NCBI GenBank assembly: GCA_009026175.1
Contig: WBTZ01000023.1
Span: forward strand, 1 to 43,973
Source of the DNA: Zoogloea sp.
GTDB lineage: Bacteria > Pseudomonadota > Gammaproteobacteria > Burkholderiales > Rhodocyclaceae
Reading direction: 5' to 3'
DNA: 43,973 nt
This document shows, piece by piece, positions 34,605 to 43,335 of the stretch (positions are counted from its first letter, which is position 1; each line of letters opens with the position of its first letter). The translations under genes and the position numbers were made by a program. Under the pieces are notes generated by a model. That model was not told the origin of the DNA and searched no databases. It saw nothing but the letters and a program-made list of their open reading frames with translations.

Positions 34605-35495
34605 CTAGTGGAGAAGCTCCGGCTTGCCAGGGGACAGGACGTCGACCCAGACGTCTCCATCCTCCTCCCGCAACTGCAGGCCGAAGGTGGCGAATGCAGC
34701 CTGGATGTCCCGGCGCAGGGGGGCATCGGCGAGTTCGCCGGCCTCGATGGCATGGCCCGCCACGAGATGCTGTGCGGTGGTGAGCCACAAGGGGGCCAGG
34801 AAGGAGCCCGCAACAAACTCGTCCATCTCGGCGCTGATCGCCTTGAGTGGCTGCTCGAGACCGTCGAGGTAGCCCTGGACGTGGGCCATTGCCTGCATCA
34901 GGTGGGCGATGCGACCCATGCTCTTGGCGAACAGGCTGTCCAGATCCTGGTCGGCGAAGTAGAGGGTGATTTCTTCCTGCATGCCTTCCGGCAGGGCACG
35001 TACCAGGGCGGCCAGATGGTTGAGGAGCAGGTCGGAGTCGGCCGGCACCGACCAGGCTGCCCGGCGGTTGATCCGGTATTCCTGCCACATGGCGGCCACG
35101 ATGGGGGCCAGGGCCCGCCCCAGCGGCGTATCAGCCTCCGTGGGGGACGGGGCTTGTGACTCGTGGAGTCGCCAGCATTCCTTGTGCAGGTGGTGGATCA
35201 GGCGGGCGATCTCGCTGCCGTCACCCGACAGGGTCTGCCACAGCTTGCTGCCATCGAAGAGCAGCGCCAGGCCGCCCTCGTCGGGCACCAGGCGGGACAG
35301 ATGCGAGGTGTCCGCCGGGGTGACGCCGAAGCGTCGTTCGGCCGAGGCAAAGTCGTCAGTGACCAGAATCCGGGACAAGCCCGACAGGTCGAGATCGTCA
35401 TCCCGGGCCTGGATGCGTGTCATCAGTGCTTCGATGACCTGGCGGAGGGTGGCTGAGTTGGCGGTGGATACCGGGCCGTCGAATTCGATGTGCAT
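34605..35495 (-). CDS. Hypothetical protein downstream of nadC
   Basis: A 296-residue acidic soluble protein with no signal peptide, membrane segment or motif I recognise. It is mostly alpha-helical by composition, with segments such as SEIARLIHHLHKECWRLHES, EEITLYFADQDLDSLFAK and MQAMAHVQGYLDGLEQPLK. It starts 12 bp after the nadC stop on the same strand and is probably cotranscribed with it. Codon use matches its neighbours. Nothing in it suggests a role in NAD synthesis beyond position. Confidence 0.75.
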   Translation of the reverse strand: MHIEFDGPVSTANSATLRQVIEALMTRIQARDDDLDLSGLSRILVTDDFASAERRFGVTPADTSHLSRLVPDEGGLALLFDGSKLWQTLSGDGSEIARLIHHLHKECWRLHESQAPSPTEADTPLGRALAPIVAAMWQEYRINRRAAWSVPADSDLLLNHLAALVRALPEGMQEEITLYFADQDLDSLFAKSMGRIAHLMQAMAHVQGYLDGLEQPLKAISAEMDEFVAGSFLAPLWLTTAQHLVAGHAIEAGELADAPLRRDIQAAFATFGLQLREEDGDVWVDVLSPGKPELLH

Positions 35496-35507
35496 GGCTT
35501 ACCGGGT

Positions 35508-36356
35508 TTACTCTTCCACGTGGCGCAGGGAGAGGTCGATGGCGCGTACGTCCTTGGTCAGGCTGCCGATGGAGATGCGGTCGACACCTGTTTCGGCGAT
35601 CGCACGGACCTTGTCCAGATTCACGCCGCCGGAGGCTTCCAGCTCGGCGCGGCCCTGGTTGATCGCAACCGCCTCACGCATCTGGCTGAGGTCCATGTTG
35701 TCGAGCAGGATCATCTTGGCGCCTGCTTCGAGGGCTTCCTCGAGTTGAGCCAGGTCTTCCACCTCGACCTCGATGAACACGTTGGACGGGGCAAAGGACT
35801 TGGCCTGTTCGATCACGGCCTTGATGCTGCCGGCGGAGATGATGTGGTTCTCCTTGATCAGGATGCCGTCGTAGAGGCCGATGCGGTGGTTCGTGCCGCC
35901 ACCGATCCGGACCGCGTACTTCTGGGCGAGGCGCAGGCCGGGCAGGGTCTTGCGGGTGTCGACGATCCTGGCCTGGGTGCCGGCTACCGCCTGCACGAAG
36001 GTGGAGGTCAGGGTGGCGGTTCCCGACAGCAGCTGCACGAAATTGAGGGCGGTGCGCTCGGCGGTGAGCAGCGAGCGGGCGGAGGCGTCCACCTCGCACA
36101 GCAGCTGGCCGGGCTTGATGCGTTCGCCGTCGCGCACGTGCCAGATCACCGAGGCATTGGGTTCGAGCGTGGCAAAGGTGGCGTCGAACCAGGCCGTGCC
36201 GCACAGCACTGCGTCCTCGCGGGTGATCACGCGGCCGCGGGCGCCACGGCTGGCCGGGACGAGACGGGCGGTGAGGTCGCCGGTGCCGATGTCTTCGGCC
36301 AGGGATGCGGCCACGGAGCGCTGAACTTCAACGCGAAGCTGTTCTGCAAATTCCAT
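35508..36356 (-). CDS. nadC: Nicotinate-nucleotide pyrophosphorylase (carboxylating) NadC
   Basis: A 282-residue quinolinate phosphoribosyltransferase that makes nicotinate mononucleotide from quinolinate and PRPP in de novo NAD synthesis. Family motifs are EDIGTGDLTARL near the start, RTALNFVQLLSGTAT, DTRKTLPGLR and GGGTNHRIGLYDGILIKENH (the first 19 or so residues of which line the active site), then EVEVEDLAQLEEAL and ILLDNM. The length is normal. It is divergent from the glutamate-synthase-like gene, with 55 bp between the starts. Confidence 0.97.
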   Translation of the reverse strand: MEFAEQLRVEVQRSVAASLAEDIGTGDLTARLVPASRGARGRVITREDAVLCGTAWFDATFATLEPNASVIWHVRDGERIKPGQLLCEVDASARSLLTAERTALNFVQLLSGTATLTSTFVQAVAGTQARIVDTRKTLPGLRLAQKYAVRIGGGTNHRIGLYDGILIKENHIISAGSIKAVIEQAKSFAPSNVFIEVEVEDLAQLEEALEAGAKMILLDNMDLSQMREAVAINQGRAELEASGGVNLDKVRAIAETGVDRISIGSLTKDVRAIDLSLRHVEE

Positions 36357-36411
36357 CGAGAGTCACCTAAGATGTTCCGGCGGGAAATTCTAACACCGGG
36401 GGGGAAGGGCG

Positions 36412-37914
36412 ATGAGCACCATGATGGGCGTGCTGCAGGTAAGTCTGGGTGTATTGATCGTGGTGCTGGTCGGTGGAGGCCTGACCTACTGGTATGTGCA
36501 GGACATTACCCAGAAGAAGCATGCAATCCTGCGCAACTACCCGGTGATCGGGCACCTGCGCTATTTCTTCGAACAGCTCGGCGAATATTTTCGCCAGTAT
36601 TTCTTTCTCGGCGACCGGGAGGAGATGCCTTTCAACCGGGCCACCCGGGGCTGGGTGTACCGGCTGGCCAAGAACGAGGGCGGCGTCATTGGCTTTGGCT
36701 CCACGTATGACCTCCACCAGGCGGGGGCCCTGCTCTTCGTGAACGCCGGCTTCCCGGTGCTGGAGGAGGACCAGGCGCCGACGCCGCCCCTGGCCATCGG
36801 CGAAGGCTATGCGGCCAAGCCCTTCGTGGCCCGCTCCATCGTGAATATCAGCGGCATGAGCTATGGTGCCCTGTCCAGGCCGGCGGTGCTGGCCCTGTCG
36901 AAGGGGGCGGCGGAGGCCGGGTGCTGGATGGACACCGGCGAGGGAGGGCTGGCGCCGGCACATATCGAGGGCGGTGCCGACATCATCATGCAGATCGGCA
37001 CGGCTAAATACGGCGTACGGGATGCCGAGGGGCATCTGTCCGACGAGCGCCTGCGGGAGCTCGCCGCCATCGAGGCGGTGAAGGCCTTCGAGATCAAGCT
37101 GTCCCAGGGGGCCAAGCCGGGCAAGGGCGGGGTGCTGCCGGCAGCCAAGGTCACGCCCGAGATTGCCGCGATCCGGGGCATTCCGGTCGGGGTGGATTCC
37201 ATCAGTCCCAACCGGCACCGGGATGTCGGCAACGTCAACGAGCTGCTCGACATGATCGTGCGGGTGCGGACCCTGACCGGCAAGCCGGTAGGCATCAAGA
37301 CCGCCATCGGTGGGCGGCGCTTCCTGCACGAGCTGTGTGAAGCCATCCTGCGGCGCGGGCTCGACACGGCGCCCGATTTCATCGCCGTCGATGGGGGCGA
37401 GGGCGGCTCCGGTGCGGCGCCCCAGGCGCTGGCCGATCACATGGCCTTGTCCATCGACGAGGCCCTGCCGCGGGTGGTGGATACGCTGATCGAGTTCGGC
37501 CTGCGCGAGAGGGTGCGGGTGATCGCCGCCGGCAAGCTGGTCACCTCGGCGCGGGCTGCCTGGGCCCTGGCCTGTGGTGCCGATTTCGTGAATACCGCGC
37601 GAGGCTTCATGTTCTCGCTGGGCTGCGTGCAGGCCATGCGCTGCCACCAGAACACCTGCCCGACCGGCATCACCACCCATGATCCCAAGCTGCAGCGTGG
37701 CCTGGTGGTGGAGGAGAAATACCTGCGGGTGGCCCATTACGCCCGCAACATGAACCGGGAGATCGACATGATCGCCCACGCCTGCGGCCTGCGCCATTCC
37801 CGGGAGTTCCGGCGGGAGCACGTGCGGCGGGTCCAGGCCGATGGCCGGAGCGAAGCCTTCAACATGCTCTACCCGTATCCCGAGCCCTTTGACGGCAAGG
37901 CCGGCCTGTTCTAG
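36412..37914 (+). CDS. FMN-binding glutamate synthase-like protein, membrane-anchored
   Basis: A 500-residue protein made of the FMN-binding synthase domain of glutamate synthase (Glu_synthase/GltB middle domain) with no glutaminase domain. Motifs are NISGMSYGALSRPAVLALSKGA, GEGGLAPAHIEGGADI, GIPVGVDSISPNRHRD, VDGGEGGSGAAPQAL, and the iron-sulphur Cys set MRCHQNTCPTG. An N-terminal membrane helix (VLQVSLGVLIVVLVGGGLTY) and YFFEQLGEYFRQYFFLGDREEMPFNR lie ahead of the core. The family is often called archaeal-type or FMN-binding glutamate synthase; the reaction of such stand-alone bacterial members is not established. No gltD partner is nearby. Confidence 0.9.
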   Translation: MSTMMGVLQVSLGVLIVVLVGGGLTYWYVQDITQKKHAILRNYPVIGHLRYFFEQLGEYFRQYFFLGDREEMPFNRATRGWVYRLAKNEGGVIGFGSTYDLHQAGALLFVNAGFPVLEEDQAPTPPLAIGEGYAAKPFVARSIVNISGMSYGALSRPAVLALSKGAAEAGCWMDTGEGGLAPAHIEGGADIIMQIGTAKYGVRDAEGHLSDERLRELAAIEAVKAFEIKLSQGAKPGKGGVLPAAKVTPEIAAIRGIPVGVDSISPNRHRDVGNVNELLDMIVRVRTLTGKPVGIKTAIGGRRFLHELCEAILRRGLDTAPDFIAVDGGEGGSGAAPQALADHMALSIDEALPRVVDTLIEFGLRERVRVIAAGKLVTSARAAWALACGADFVNTARGFMFSLGCVQAMRCHQNTCPTGITTHDPKLQRGLVVEEKYLRVAHYARNMNREIDMIAHACGLRHSREFRREHVRRVQADGRSEAFNMLYPYPEPFDGKAGLF

Positions 37915-38250
37915 GCGGCACTTCCTGCCGCCGTACTCCGGACGACCCTGCCTCTGGCCCGCGCCGCTGCGGTGAGCCGCGCAGGGCCGGCTGCGTTGCG
38001 GGGCGGCAATATTTACCGCGAGCCGGCCGCGCTCCCGGTGAGGATCCCCGCACCGGCCGGATCGAACGGGGCTCGGCGGCGGACAGTGCCTGTCTGCTTA
38101 ACCGAACTTTACTTCCCTTTACGGCTTTTGGCGGCGGGATCGCCGCTTTTCGGCCGTTAAATTGCTATCTGAACAGGGCTGGTGACGTGCATGTCCGCCA
38201 GCCCGCGACGACCGGCGGCTTACCGGGTCAGGCAAGGAAAGGAAGGCATC
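37915..38250. other. Structured 336-bp intergenic region before the EF-hand gene
   Basis: No gene is seen. Several inverted repeats are present. GGCGGCA/TGCCGCC (37914-37932) starts on the last base of the upstream stop codon. CCGGTG/CACCGG arms lie near 38037-38058. GCGGCG-GGAT-CGCCGC (38131-38146) is followed by TTTTC and enclosed by ACGGC and GCCGT arms, giving a two-tier stem. The last could be the terminator of the upstream gene or part of a leader for the EF-hand gene. The middle is less GC-rich (38090-38170). No known riboswitch class is recognisable to me. Confidence 0.5.
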
Positions 38251-38994
38251 ATGGTCAGCAGCATCGGTAGTTACAGCAGCGCCTCAGCGGCATTCACCCG
38301 CCCCGATCCCAGCCAGATGGCGAGCAAGCTCTTCTCGAAGCTGGACACCAAGGGGCAGGGCTATATCGAGGAGAGCGATCTCCAGTCGGCGTTCAGCCAG
38401 GTTTTTTCGGCCACCGGCAGCAGCTCCGCCTCGTCGGACGCCTCGTCGCTGTTCAGCGCCCTGGACAGCGACAGCAATGGGCAGGTCACCGAGAGCGAGT
38501 TCTCAAGCAGCCTGCAGAAGCTCGCCGATGCGCTGGATAGCCAGGCCTTTGGCAGCCGCATGTCCGGCGGCATGGGCGGGATGGGCGGCGCGGGTGCCAT
38601 GGGAGGCATGCCGCCGCCGCCGCGGGAAGAGGGCGACGCCGGCCTCACCAAGGACCAGCTCAGCAGCCAGCTGGAGGAGATCGGCTCTACCGACAGCCAG
38701 CGATCTTCCCTGATTTCGAACGTCGTCGCGAACTTCGAGGCGGCCGACGCCAATGGCGACGGCAAGGTCAGCCGGGCCGAGGCGATGGCCTACCAGCAGT
38801 CGAGCAGCAGCTCAACGTCGAGCGCCAGCTCCGGTTCGACGACCGACACCACCAGTGCCACGACCAGCGGCACATCATCCACCGCCCATGCCGAGGCCCG
38901 CATGATGCACCGGCTCATGGAGCTGATGCGGGCCTATGGCACCGACGCAGACAGCACCAGCGGCACGGGAAGCAGTGTCGCCGTGTCGGCCTGA
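38251..38994 (+). CDS. EF-hand calcium-binding protein (XopAW-like)
   Basis: A 247-residue protein rich in Ser, Gly and Thr. Three EF-hand loops are visible. DTKGQGYIEESD (32-43) is degenerate at several ligand positions. DSDSNGQVTESE (72-83) and DANGDGKVSRAE (166-177) are canonical. A Met/Gly-rich spacer (GGMGGMGGAGAMGGMPPPP, 107-124) separates the second and third loops. A Ser/Thr-rich tail covers 184-212. No classical signal peptide is seen. The N-terminus MVSSIGSYSS and PDPSQMASKLFSKLD resemble proteins annotated as XopAW-type type III effectors, but the same family is common in free-living bacteria and no secretion genes are here. GGAAAGGAAGG precedes the ATG at 38251. Confidence 0.85.
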   Translation: MVSSIGSYSSASAAFTRPDPSQMASKLFSKLDTKGQGYIEESDLQSAFSQVFSATGSSSASSDASSLFSALDSDSNGQVTESEFSSSLQKLADALDSQAFGSRMSGGMGGMGGAGAMGGMPPPPREEGDAGLTKDQLSSQLEEIGSTDSQRSSLISNVVANFEAADANGDGKVSRAEAMAYQQSSSSSTSSASSGSTTDTTSATTSGTSSTAHAEARMMHRLMELMRAYGTDADSTSGTGSSVAVSA

Positions 38995-39022
38995 GCCCCG
39001 GCTGCGTTCCCCCGGATCTGCG

Positions 39023-39985
39023 TCAGCTGTCGAGGCGTGACTCGACAATCTCGCGGATCCGGTGCTCCAGCCCGTTCTCGAGGCACTCTACCTCCAACAG
39101 ATCGCCCCAGTTTTCCCGGAAATTGCGCTGCCAGGTGATCTGGCGCTTGGCCAGCTGGCGGGTGGCAAAGATGCCCTTGCTGCGGAAGGTCTGCAGGTCG
39201 CAGTGCCCCTCGAGATACTCGAGCGCCTGGCGATAGCCCACACAGCGCATCGAGGGCAGGCCCGGGTCCAGGGCATAGCGGCGGCGCAGGGCAACCACCT
39301 CGTCCACAAAACCGGCCAGCAGCATGGCGTCGAAGCGCTTCTCGATGCGCGCATGGAGCACCGCCCGGTCCCCCGGGTTGAGGGCCACCGGAATGTAGCG
39401 ATGGCTGTCCGGCGTGGCTTCGCGGCGGGCGTAGCTGGCGGCCAGTGGCTGCCCGGTGAGGCGCACGATCTCCAGGGCCCGCTGGATGCGCTGGGCATCG
39501 TTGGGCTCCAGGCGCGCGGCAGCCTCCGCATCCAGGCGCGCCAGCTCGGCATGCAGGGCCGGCCAGCCATCCCGGGCGGCCGCGTCCTCGATCTCGCGGC
39601 GCAGCGCCGGATCGGCCTCGGGCAGGTCCGAGAGCCCCTCGCGGAGCGCCTTGTAGTACAGCATGGTGCCGCCCACCAGCAGCGGGATGCGGCCCCGGGC
39701 GGTGATCTCGCCCATCAGCCGGCGCGCGTCCTCGCAGAAGCGGGCGGCGGAATACGTCTCCTCCGGGCTCAGGATGTCGATCAGATGGTGGGGGCAGGCG
39801 GCCTGCTCCGCGGCACTGGGCTTGGCCGTGCCGATGTCCATGTCGCGGAACACCAGGGCCGAATCAACACTGATGATCTCCACGGGCAGGCTGCGGGCCA
39901 GGGCCAGGGCGCAGGCCGTCTTGCCGCTGGCGGTCGGGCCCATCAGCAGGATGGCGGGAGGAAGCGGGGGCGTTTGAGGCATCAT
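39023..39985 (-). CDS. miaA: tRNA dimethylallyltransferase MiaA
   Basis: A 320-residue enzyme that adds a dimethylallyl group to A37 of tRNAs reading UNN codons. The P-loop is [13 protein letters not shown] (from 16). The catalytic region has [18 protein letters not shown] and [32 protein letters not shown] and the C-terminal tRNA-binding motifs ACPHH and [11 protein letters not shown] follow. The length is typical. It is alone on the minus strand, convergent with the EF-hand gene and divergent from the TraB/GumN gene. The usual mutL or hfq neighbours are not present. Confidence 0.96.
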   Translation of the reverse strand: MMPQTPPLPPAILLMGPTASGKTACALALARSLPVEIISVDSALVFRDMDIGTAKPSAAEQAACPHHLIDILSPEETYSAARFCEDARRLMGEITARGRIPLLVGGTMLYYKALREGLSDLPEADPALRREIEDAAARDGWPALHAELARLDAEAAARLEPNDAQRIQRALEIVRLTGQPLAASYARREATPDSHRYIPVALNPGDRAVLHARIEKRFDAMLLAGFVDEVVALRRRYALDPGLPSMRCVGYRQALEYLEGHCDLQTFRSKGIFATRQLAKRQITWQRNFRENWGDLLEVECLENGLEHRIREIVESRLDS

Positions 39986-40029
39986 GCAGCTTTCGAGTGG
40001 ACGCGCATTGTAGCGGTTGGGATAGGGTG

Positions 40030-40929
40030 ATGATGAAGCGCGTGGGGCGCATCGGCCTGCTGGCCGTCATGCTGCTGCTGGCGGGGCAGGCCTTTGCCGC
40101 CGGACCGACTTTCCTGTGGGAGCTGCGGGATGCCCGTGGCGCGGTGCGGGCCTGGCTGTTCGGCACCATCCATGTCTGTGACGAGGCCTGCTTCCCCTTG
40201 CCCGGAGTGGTGCGTGAAGCCTTTGCCAAGGCCGATGTGCTGGCCCTGGAGCTCGACCCGGACGATCCGCAGCTGGTGGTGCAGCTGCGCAAGGCCGGCA
40301 TGCTGCCGCCGGGCGAGCGCCTCGGGCAGCGCCTGCCGCCTGAGCTGAACGCCCGGCTGGAGCGTGTGGCGGCGGGCTTCGGACTGCCAGCCGAGGCCAT
40401 CCAGCGCCTGCAGCCGTGGATGGTGGCGACCCTGCTCAGCCTGCAGGCGGCCGAGAAGGCCGGTTATGGCGCATCCCAGGGCGTGGACCTGTGGTTGGCC
40501 CGCCAGGCGCGTGCGCGGGGCCTGCCCCTGCTGCCGCTGGAGACCGCCAGGCGCCAGGTGGCGGCCCTCGGGGCCGGTGGCGAGAAGGCTCAGCTGGCCT
40601 ATCTCGCCGAGGTCGTCGAGCTGATCGACACGGGGGAGGCCGTGGCTTATTTCGGTGCCATGCTGCAGGCCTGGCGCGACGGCGACGCCGTGGCGCTGGA
40701 CCGCCTGATGCGCGAAGAGATGGCCGGCGAGGCCATGCAGCCCTTGCTCGACGCCCTGCTGGACCAGCGCAACCGCGAGATGGCTGCGCGCATCGAGAAA
40801 CAGCTCAAGACCGGCCGCCGTCCCTTCGTGGCGGTGGGGGCAGGGCACCTGGGCGGCCCCTCAGGGCTGGTGGCCCAGCTGGCCGGCAAGGGTTACCAGC
40901 TGCGTCAGCTCGATGCCCAGCCCGACTAG
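40030..40929 (+). CDS. TraB/GumN family protein, exported
   Basis: A protein of about 299 residues with a signal peptide ([20 protein letters not shown], cleavage after AFA). The TraB/GumN domain has the conserved [16 protein letters not shown] near the N-terminus and [18 protein letters not shown] near the C-terminus. These paired Gly-His motifs are thought to form a metal-dependent hydrolase site related to the Tiki/EreA fold. The substrate in bacteria is unknown. Start codons 40027 (GTG), 40030 and 40033 are all possible. The amidase gene follows about 30 bp downstream, so the two exported proteins may share a transcript. Confidence 0.87.
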   Translation: MMKRVGRIGLLAVMLLLAGQAFAAGPTFLWELRDARGAVRAWLFGTIHVCDEACFPLPGVVREAFAKADVLALELDPDDPQLVVQLRKAGMLPPGERLGQRLPPELNARLERVAAGFGLPAEAIQRLQPWMVATLLSLQAAEKAGYGASQGVDLWLARQARARGLPLLPLETARRQVAALGAGGEKAQLAYLAEVVELIDTGEAVAYFGAMLQAWRDGDAVALDRLMREEMAGEAMQPLLDALLDQRNREMAARIEKQLKTGRRPFVAVGAGHLGGPSGLVAQLAGKGYQLRQLDAQPD

Positions 40930-40959
40930 CCTGTGGTGGGCCGCGATGCGAGCCGCAGC

Positions 40960-41733
40960 ATGAAGGCGCTGGCACGCGCCTGCGCCCTGCTCGCCAGCCT
41001 GCTGGCCGCGCCCGTCGTGCAGGCCGGGCCGATCGCCGTGGACGTCGGGCATTATCTGGCCCGGCCGGGCGCCACCAGTGCCCGGGGCATCCCCGAGTTT
41101 GAATACAACCACGGCCTCGCCGCAGTGATCGCCGCGCGCCTGCAGGCCGACGGCGAAAGCGTGCGCCTCATCGGCCACCGGGGCGAGATGGCCGACCTGC
41201 GTGAGCGCACCCGCGAGGCGGAGGCCGGCGGGGCCCGCTTCTTCCTGTCGATCCACCACGACTCCGTCAAGGAGGAGGCCCTGCGTCCCTGGACCTGGCA
41301 GGGGCAGGCCCGGCATTACGCCGAGGGATTCACCGGCTTCTCCCTGTTCGTCTCGCGCCTCAACCCGCACCTGGACGAGAGCATCGCCTGCGCCAGCGCC
41401 ATCGGCGCCCGCCTGCGCCGGGCCGGCCTGCCGGTGGCCAGGCACCACGGCGTCTCCGCCTCCGGCACGCTGCGGCCCTGGGCCGACGAAGACAATGGCG
41501 TGTATTTTTACGACAATCTGGTGGTGCTGAAGACGTCGACCGTTCCCGCCGTGCTGCTGGAGGCCGGCGTCATCGTCGATCGGGACGAAGAGCAGGCCCT
41601 GGCCACGCCCGAGCGCCGTGCCCTCACGGCCGACGCGGTGGCCGCGGGGCTGCGTGCCTGCGGCGTGCTTGACCCTTCCGCGAACCCCTCTGCCGCCGGG
41701 GACTCCAAGCCCCCGGGCACGGGCAGTCCGTGA
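40960..41733 (+). CDS. N-acetylmuramoyl-L-alanine amidase (Amidase_3), periplasmic
   Basis: A 257-residue exported zinc amidase that cuts the bond between muramic acid and the stem peptide. A signal peptide (MKALARACALLASLLAAPVV) is followed by IAVDVGHY (first zinc His), EFEYNHGLA (Glu ligand), FFLSIHHDS (second His) and AVLLEAGVIVD (catalytic Glu). It is a minimal catalytic domain: no AMIN or LysM targeting module is present. The C-terminal 25 residues are Pro/Ser-rich and probably unstructured. I chose ATG 40960; a GTG at 40933 would add nine residues ahead of the signal. Confidence 0.9.
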   Translation: MKALARACALLASLLAAPVVQAGPIAVDVGHYLARPGATSARGIPEFEYNHGLAAVIAARLQADGESVRLIGHRGEMADLRERTREAEAGGARFFLSIHHDSVKEEALRPWTWQGQARHYAEGFTGFSLFVSRLNPHLDESIACASAIGARLRRAGLPVARHHGVSASGTLRPWADEDNGVYFYDNLVVLKTSTVPAVLLEAGVIVDRDEEQALATPERRALTADAVAAGLRACGVLDPSANPSAAGDSKPPGTGSP

Positions 41734-41793
41734 CCGGGCGCCGCCAATCGGCGAAAATCCAGGCCCTGGAAGCCAAGGAGACCTTCCCGCGAC

Positions 41794-42549
41794 ATGAAGA
41801 ACGTTCTGCTGTCCTATTTTTCCGCTGCCCGCAGCCTGACCCGGCGGGGCATCCTGTGGCACCTGATGTGGCCGACCCTGCTGGCGGCCATCGTCTGGTC
41901 GGGCCTGCTGGTGGCCAGCTGGGGGGCCCTGATCGAGCTGGGTACGCACCTCGTCACCGGCCTGCCCCTGGTCGGCGACTGGCTGGCCGGGTCCGAGTCG
42001 GCCCTGATGGTCGCCCTGGTCATGTTCAAGCTCAGCCTGGTGGTGCTGGCCCTGCCCATCATCTACGTGACGGCCGCCTTCCTGGTCGCTGCGGTGGCGC
42101 TGCCCCTGATGGCCGAGAAAGTGGCCGCGCAGGACTATGCCGACATCGCCCGGCGGGCCGGCGGCAGCCAGCTGGGCAGCGTGTGGAACGCCCTCACCTC
42201 GGTGCTGCAGTTCCTGGTGCTGCTGATCCTCACGCTCCCCATGTGGCTGATCCCGGGCGTGGGCCTGGTGATCTCCCTGGTCCTCACCGCCTGGCTCAAC
42301 CAGCGGGCCTTCCGCTACGACGCCCTGATGGCGCACGCCGACCGGGCCGAGATGAAGGAGCTGCCGGCGGTGCACGCCAGCGGCTTGTTCGGCGTGGGCC
42401 TGCTGGGGGCCGTGATGGCCCACGTGCCGGTGCTCAACCTGTTTGCGCCGGCCCTGTCCGGGCTGGCCTTTGTGCACTATCTGTTGTCGGCCCTGCGGGT
42501 CAGTCGCCTGACGGACGACAACCGTGAAAACATCATCGAGGTGAAATGA
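41794..42549 (+). CDS. EI24 domain membrane protein (CysZ-like)
   Basis: A 251-residue inner-membrane protein with the EI24/CysZ domain. Hydrophobic segments lie around 25-50, 70-105, 140-180 and 200-235. The fold is shared with the sulphate transporter CysZ and with etoposide-induced 2.4; what this member moves or does is not known. The stop codon TGA is followed directly by the ATG of the CinA-type gene with no gap, so the two are translated together. A 60-bp gap without a terminator separates it from the amidase. Confidence 0.86.
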   Translation: MKNVLLSYFSAARSLTRRGILWHLMWPTLLAAIVWSGLLVASWGALIELGTHLVTGLPLVGDWLAGSESALMVALVMFKLSLVVLALPIIYVTAAFLVAAVALPLMAEKVAAQDYADIARRAGGSQLGSVWNALTSVLQFLVLLILTLPMWLIPGVGLVISLVLTAWLNQRAFRYDALMAHADRAEMKELPAVHASGLFGVGLLGAVMAHVPVLNLFAPALSGLAFVHYLLSALRVSRLTDDNRENIIEVK

Positions 42550-43335
42550 ATGGCTGACAACGCAACGCCCGCCTTCGGCGCGATCATCATCGGCGACGAG
42601 CTGCTGTCCGGCCGTCGCGAAGACAAACACCTGGGCAAGGTGCTGGAGCTGCTCAAGGCGCGCGGCCTGCGCCTGGCCTCGGTGCGCTACGTGGGGGACG
42701 AACGGCCGCGCCTGGTGCAGACCCTGCGCGAAAGCTTCGCCGCCGGCGACATCGTGTTCAGCTTCGGTGGTATCGGCGCCACTCCGGACGACCACACCCG
42801 CCAGGCCGCCGCCGAAGCCCTGGGCCTGCCCCTGGCCCTGCACCCCGAGGCCGAGGCCGAGATCCGTGCCCGCTTCGGCGACGAGACCACCCCGCAGCGC
42901 CTGCAGATGGGCGTGTATCCGGCAGGCAGCGAGATCATCCCCAACCCGTACAACCGCATCCCCGGCTTCTCCATCCACAACCATTTCTTCGTGCCCGGCT
43001 TCCCGGTGATGGCCTGGCCGATGGTTGAGTGGGTGCTCGACACCCGCTTTGTCCACCTGCATCACCAGCAGGATTACGTCGAACAGTCGGTGATCGTCTG
43101 GGATGCGATGGAAGGCAAGCTCATCGACCTGATGGAGCGCATCACCGCCGACTTTCCCGATGCCACCCTGTTCAGCCTGCCGAGCGTCGGCGGGGAGGGC
43201 GGACGGCGCCACATCGAGCTGGGCATGAAGGGCCCGGCCAGCCGTGTCGCAGAGGCGATGGCCCTGATCACCGCAGAAGTCAGCCAGCGCGGCTACGCCT
43301 GGGAGGCGCCCCCCGCCCAGGGAGAGGCTGCGTGA
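42550..43335 (+). CDS. CinA-type molybdopterin-binding domain protein
   Basis: A 261-residue protein with the MoCF/CinA N-terminal domain: FGAIIIGDELLSGRREDKH at the start and FSFGGIGATPDDHTRQAAAEA at about 70-90. The C-terminal amidohydrolase (NMN deamidase) domain of full-length CinA is absent, so this is the short version often called competence/damage-inducible protein A-like. The likely activity, if any, is hydrolysis of a nucleotide or nucleotide sugar (ADP-ribose in CinA), but that is only inference. It abuts the EI24 gene upstream, and its TGA overlaps the GTG of the next gene, giving a tightly coupled three-gene run. Confidence 0.9.
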   Translation: MADNATPAFGAIIIGDELLSGRREDKHLGKVLELLKARGLRLASVRYVGDERPRLVQTLRESFAAGDIVFSFGGIGATPDDHTRQAAAEALGLPLALHPEAEAEIRARFGDETTPQRLQMGVYPAGSEIIPNPYNRIPGFSIHNHFFVPGFPVMAWPMVEWVLDTRFVHLHHQQDYVEQSVIVWDAMEGKLIDLMERITADFPDATLFSLPSVGGEGGRRHIELGMKGPASRVAEAMALITAEVSQRGYAWEAPPAQGEAA

